In this document: positions 5,639 to 8,344 of the stretch, one piece after another | How positions within the stretch are numbered: position 1 is the stretch's first letter | How the letters are laid out: each line of letters begins with the position of its first letter | From: Flavobacteriaceae bacterium UBA3078 | GTDB lineage: Bacteria; Bacteroidota; Bacteroidia; Flavobacteriales; Flavobacteriaceae | DNA: 8,344 bases | Assembly: GCA_002366675.1 (NCBI GenBank) | Contig: DFBO01000179.1 | Coordinates: forward strand, 1-8,344 | Direction: 5' to 3' | Notes under the pieces: model-generated | What the model saw: only the letters and a program-made list of their open reading frames with translations | Database searches by the model: none | What the model was told of the DNA's origin: nothing | Position numbers and translations under genes: made by a program

Positions 5639-6895
5639 ATGTATGCTCTTGTAGATTGCAATAATTTTTACGCTTCTTGCGAACGGGTTTTTAATCCAAG
5701 TTTGCAAGAACAACCTATTGCTATTTTAAGTAATAACGATGGTTGTGTTATTTCTATGAGCGATGAAGCCAAGGCCTTAGAACTCCCTTTTGGAGCTCCA
5801 ATTTTTAAATGGGAAAGCTTTTGTAAAAAGAATAATATAAAGGTTCTATCATCAAATTATCCATTGTATGGAGACATGAGTAATCGAGTGATGTCTATTT
5901 TACAACAATTTTCCCCTGATGTAGAAGTTTACAGTATAGACGAAGCTTTCTTGGAGTTTAAAGGATTTGATGCCTATAATTTTGATAATTACGGCTCACA
6001 AATAAGAAAACGTATTTTAAAATGGACAGGTATTCCAACAAGTGTTGGTGTTGCACCAACAAAAGCGCTTAGCAAAGTAGCCAATAAAATTGCAAGGAAA
6101 TTTCCAGATGAAACAAATGGAGTTTATGTTATAGATTCAGAAGAAAAACGTTTAAAAGCTCTAAAGTGGATTGCGTTAGAAGATGTTTGGGGAATTGGAC
6201 GTGGATTGAAAAGGCGATTAGCTGAAAAAGGATGTAAAAAAGCATTCGATTTCACACAACTATCAGATGATTGGGTTCGAAAGAATTTTTCAATTACAGA
6301 ATGGAAACTTAAAAAAGATTTAGAAGGTATCCCAAAAATTGCATTAGACGAAGTCAAATCTAAAAAAGTCATAGCTACAACACGAAGCTTTGAATATACT
6401 TTTTCTGATATTGAAAATATAAAAGAACGCATATCAACATTTGCAACAAGTTGCGCTGAAAAATTGCGTAAGCAAGAGTCTAGTTGTTACATGATAATAG
6501 TTCTATTAAGTAGCGATAGACACAAAAAAGACTTAGAGCAACACCGTGTTAGTAAAACAGTAAAATTGTCCTATCCCACAGATTCAACATTAACTATTTG
6601 CAAGTATGCGGTAGAAGCTGTTACATCAATTTTTAAGAAAGGCATAAAATATAAACGAGCTGGAGTTATTGTTACAGGTTTGGTACCAACTTACAGCCAT
6701 CAATTAAATATATTTGAGCAGGAAAACCAGAAACACAAACCATTAATGACTGCCATTGATGGTATAAACAAAAAGTATAAGGATTATAAAATAAAACTTG
6801 GGAATCAAGATTTAGAACGTACGTGGAAAATGCGTCAAGAACGCTTGTCTCCAAGATATACAACGAATATTAATGATATTTTAAAAGTAAAATAA
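5639..6895 (+). CDS. umuC: Y-family DNA polymerase, UmuC-type (polymerase V catalytic subunit)
   Basis: UmuC, bound to processed UmuD, copies past damaged DNA bases and causes most SOS mutagenesis. The 418-residue length matches E. coli UmuC (422). Metal ligands are D6 in LVDCNNFYASCE and D101 and E102 in YSIDEAFLEF, the same numbers as in E. coli. Y11 is the expected steric-gate residue that excludes ribonucleotides. The palm and fingers cover about 1-165, a helix-hairpin-helix thumb (LEDVWGIGRGLKRRLAEKG) starts near 180, and the little finger spans about 243-350. QLNIF at 355-359 is a sliding-clamp-binding motif. The UmuC-specific C-terminal region (about 367-417, with LSPRYTTNINDILKVK at its end) is complete. 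It precedes umuD by one base. The start matches the family N-terminus. It likely has its own damage-inducible promoter, since a possible operator lies just upstream. Confidence 0.96.
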   Translation: MYALVDCNNFYASCERVFNPSLQEQPIAILSNNDGCVISMSDEAKALELPFGAPIFKWESFCKKNNIKVLSSNYPLYGDMSNRVMSILQQFSPDVEVYSIDEAFLEFKGFDAYNFDNYGSQIRKRILKWTGIPTSVGVAPTKALSKVANKIARKFPDETNGVYVIDSEEKRLKALKWIALEDVWGIGRGLKRRLAEKGCKKAFDFTQLSDDWVRKNFSITEWKLKKDLEGIPKIALDEVKSKKVIATTRSFEYTFSDIENIKERISTFATSCAEKLRKQESSCYMIIVLLSSDRHKKDLEQHRVSKTVKLSYPTDSTLTICKYAVEAVTSIFKKGIKYKRAGVIVTGLVPTYSHQLNIFEQENQKHKPLMTAIDGINKKYKDYKIKLGNQDLERTWKMRQERLSPRYTTNINDILKVK

Positions 6896-6896
6896 T

Positions 6897-7337
6897 ATGC
6901 TACTACACAAATCTAAAACACTAACTTTTTTTACTCCTGATTTTTCAGAGCATTCTGGAGCTACTTTTTTCGACACAGGAATTTCAGCTGGGTTTCCATC
7001 TCCAGCAGAAGATTTTAAGGAAGAAAGACTCTCTTTAGACAACATACTTGTAAAAAATAAGTTAGCGACATTTTATGCTCGTGTTAGTGGACAATCTATG
7101 ATAGGAGCAGGATTAGACGATAACGATTTACTAGTAATTGACAGAAGCTTAGAACCATCACACAACAAAATAGCAGTCTGTTTTTTAGATGGAGAATTTA
7201 CAGTTAAACGCTTGAAGGTAGATACAGAAGGTGTTTGGTTACAACCTGAAAACCCTAATTATCCTATTATAAGAATTACAGATACAAACGATTTTGTAAT
7301 TTGGGGAATTGTAACTAATGTCATTAAAAAGGTGTAA
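6897..7337 (+). CDS. umuD: UmuD-type self-cleaving subunit of polymerase V (S24 peptidase family)
   Basis: UmuD is activated by RecA-stimulated self-cleavage, and the shortened form binds UmuC to build polymerase V. The 146-residue protein resembles E. coli UmuD (139) with about seven extra N-terminal residues. The cleavage site is probably A31-G32 in ISAGFPSPAEDF, aligned with C24-G25 of E. coli. The Ser-Lys dyad is S67 in SGQSM and K104 in FTVKRL, each shifted by the same seven positions from S60 and K97. There is no N-terminal DNA-binding domain, which excludes LexA itself. The ATG comes one base after the umuC stop, so the pair is surely co-translated. In the E. coli operon umuD comes first; here it is second. 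No terminator follows, and 29 bases separate it from the next gene. Confidence 0.95.
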   Translation: MLLHKSKTLTFFTPDFSEHSGATFFDTGISAGFPSPAEDFKEERLSLDNILVKNKLATFYARVSGQSMIGAGLDDNDLLVIDRSLEPSHNKIAVCFLDGEFTVKRLKVDTEGVWLQPENPNYPIIRITDTNDFVIWGIVTNVIKKV

Positions 7338-7366
7338 TTTAAAATAATGATTAACACAAAGTACTT

Positions 7367-8344
7367 ATGGTAAATCTATCTACACTAGATATTTCACTTA
7401 TTGTGATCTTTTTTGCAATCACACTCTTTATAGGAATTTACGTTTCCAAACAATCAGGAAAATCTGCAGCTGAATATTTTTTATCAGGAAGAAACATGCC
7501 TTGGTGGTTATTAGGAGTTTCTATGGTTGCAACCACGTTCTCTACAGACACACCGAATTTGGTAACAGATATTGTAAGAACAAATGGTGTTTCTGGAAAT
7601 TGGGTATGGTGGGCTTTCTTGCTAACAGGGTTACTTACTGTTTTTGTGTATGCTAAGTTATGGCGAAAATCTAATGTAAATACAGATATTGAATTTTACG
7701 AGTTACGTTATGGTGGTGCTCCTGCTCGATTTTTAAGAGGCTTTCGAGCTATTTATTTGGGAATTATATTTAACATTCTTGCTATGTCTGCTGTGACTTT
7801 GGCAGCTATAAAAATTGGCGCTATTATGTTGGGTTTACAACCTTGGGAAACGGTTGTTTATGCAGGAACTATAACAGTTATATTTAGTGCTTTGGGTGGC
7901 TTTAAAGGCGTAGTTTATACCGATTTTATTTTATTTTTTACTGCAATGGCAGGAGCACTTGGAGCTGCTTATTATGTAGTTGGATTACCAGAAGTAGGAG
8001 GTTTAGACGCCTTACTTCAACATGAAAACGTAGTTGATAAATTAAACATTTTACCAGATTTTAGTAATACTGAAGCACTTATTACCTTATTAATTATTCC
8101 ATTAGCAGTACAATGGTGGAGTTCGTGGTATCCAGGAGCCGAACCAGGAGGAGGAGGTTATATTGCACAACGTATGTTAGCTGCAAAAAACGAAAATCAT
8201 GCTATTGGAGCCACTTTCTTCTTTAATATCATGCATTATGCATTACGTCCTTGGCCTTGGATTATTGTGGCTTTGGCTTCGTTAGTTATATTTCCAGACA
8301 TTGCTAGTATTCAAGAAGCATTTCCATTAGTTTCTGAAGATAAA
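7367..8344 (+). CDS. Sodium:solute symporter family protein (C-terminal part missing)
   Basis: The frame is open from the ATG at 7367 to the window end (326 codons, no stop), so about a third to a half of a typical symporter is missing. Members of this inner-membrane family use the sodium gradient to take up sugars, amino acids, nucleosides or other solutes. The substrate cannot be told here. Hydrophobic segments are visible at about 8-28, 46-60, 79-97, 127-147, 160-178, 184-206, 236-252 and 280-308. The family loop AEYFLSGRNMPWWLLGVSM (35-53) follows the first helix and leads into VATTFSTDTP. The segment WWSSWYPGAEPGGGGYIAQR (250-269) is characteristic of a Bacteroidota subgroup I recognise only in general terms. 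It follows umuD by 29 bases with no clear terminator, so readthrough from umuCD is possible, though a functional link is unlikely. Confidence 0.92.
   Translation, partial: MVNLSTLDISLIVIFFAITLFIGIYVSKQSGKSAAEYFLSGRNMPWWLLGVSMVATTFSTDTPNLVTDIVRTNGVSGNWVWWAFLLTGLLTVFVYAKLWRKSNVNTDIEFYELRYGGAPARFLRGFRAIYLGIIFNILAMSAVTLAAIKIGAIMLGLQPWETVVYAGTITVIFSALGGFKGVVYTDFILFFTAMAGALGAAYYVVGLPEVGGLDALLQHENVVDKLNILPDFSNTEALITLLIIPLAVQWWSSWYPGAEPGGGGYIAQRMLAAKNENHAIGATFFFNIMHYALRPWPWIIVALASLVIFPDIASIQEAFPLVSEDK

Noticed and set aside
6124..6432. A 102-codon open frame on the minus strand
   Set aside because: It lies inside umuC across the thumb region, which is clearly coding on the plus strand.
7347..7373. 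Eight-codon frame (MINTKYLW) overlapping the symporter start, as a leader peptide
   Set aside because: Frames of this size are common by chance, and no hairpin or repeated regulatory codon follows it.

Overview
The window reads as a chromosomal segment of a member of the Bacteroidota, most likely the family Flavobacteriaceae. The evidence is strong AT richness, start codons without a clear Shine-Dalgarno sequence, promoter-like boxes of the TAnnTTTG type, an RNase HI with an N-terminal viroplasmin-like domain, an IPExxxVDY-family gene directly ahead of pyruvate kinase, and the acpP-fabF-rnc order. Nothing here looks like a mobile element, CRISPR array, tRNA or rRNA.

Left part, minus strand (1-1014): purN (purine synthesis) followed by an RNase HI gene whose start overlaps the end of purN by 8 bases and whose 3' part runs off the window. 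A 275-base divergent intergenic region (1015-1289) carries candidate promoters for purN and for acpP, plus an unassigned 36-codon reading frame.

Centre, plus strand (1290-3536): acpP, fabF and rnc are tightly packed (gaps of 13 and 8 bases). They encode acyl carrier protein, ketoacyl-ACP synthase II and ribonuclease III. The first codons of rnc form a near-perfect intrinsic-terminator hairpin with a seven-T tract, the most unusual structural signal in the window. Next (3641-5568) comes a two-gene unit in which the stop codon of a small IPExxxVDY protein overlaps the start codon of pyk by one base. It is preceded by a 104-base gap with regularly spaced half-site repeats.

Right part, plus strand (5639-8344): an SOS-type mutagenesis pair, umuC then umuD (the reverse of the E. 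coli order), one base apart, preceded by an inverted repeat that could be an operator. The window ends inside a sodium:solute symporter gene.

Most of the window is ordinary housekeeping DNA with intact catalytic residues. The points worth a second look are the terminator inside rnc, the Asn at a metal-ligand position of RNase III, the predicted potassium-independent pyruvate kinase, the coupled IPExxxVDY-pyk pair, the repeat cluster ahead of it, and the reversed umuCD operon with its candidate operator. I do not see a clearly novel multi-gene system.
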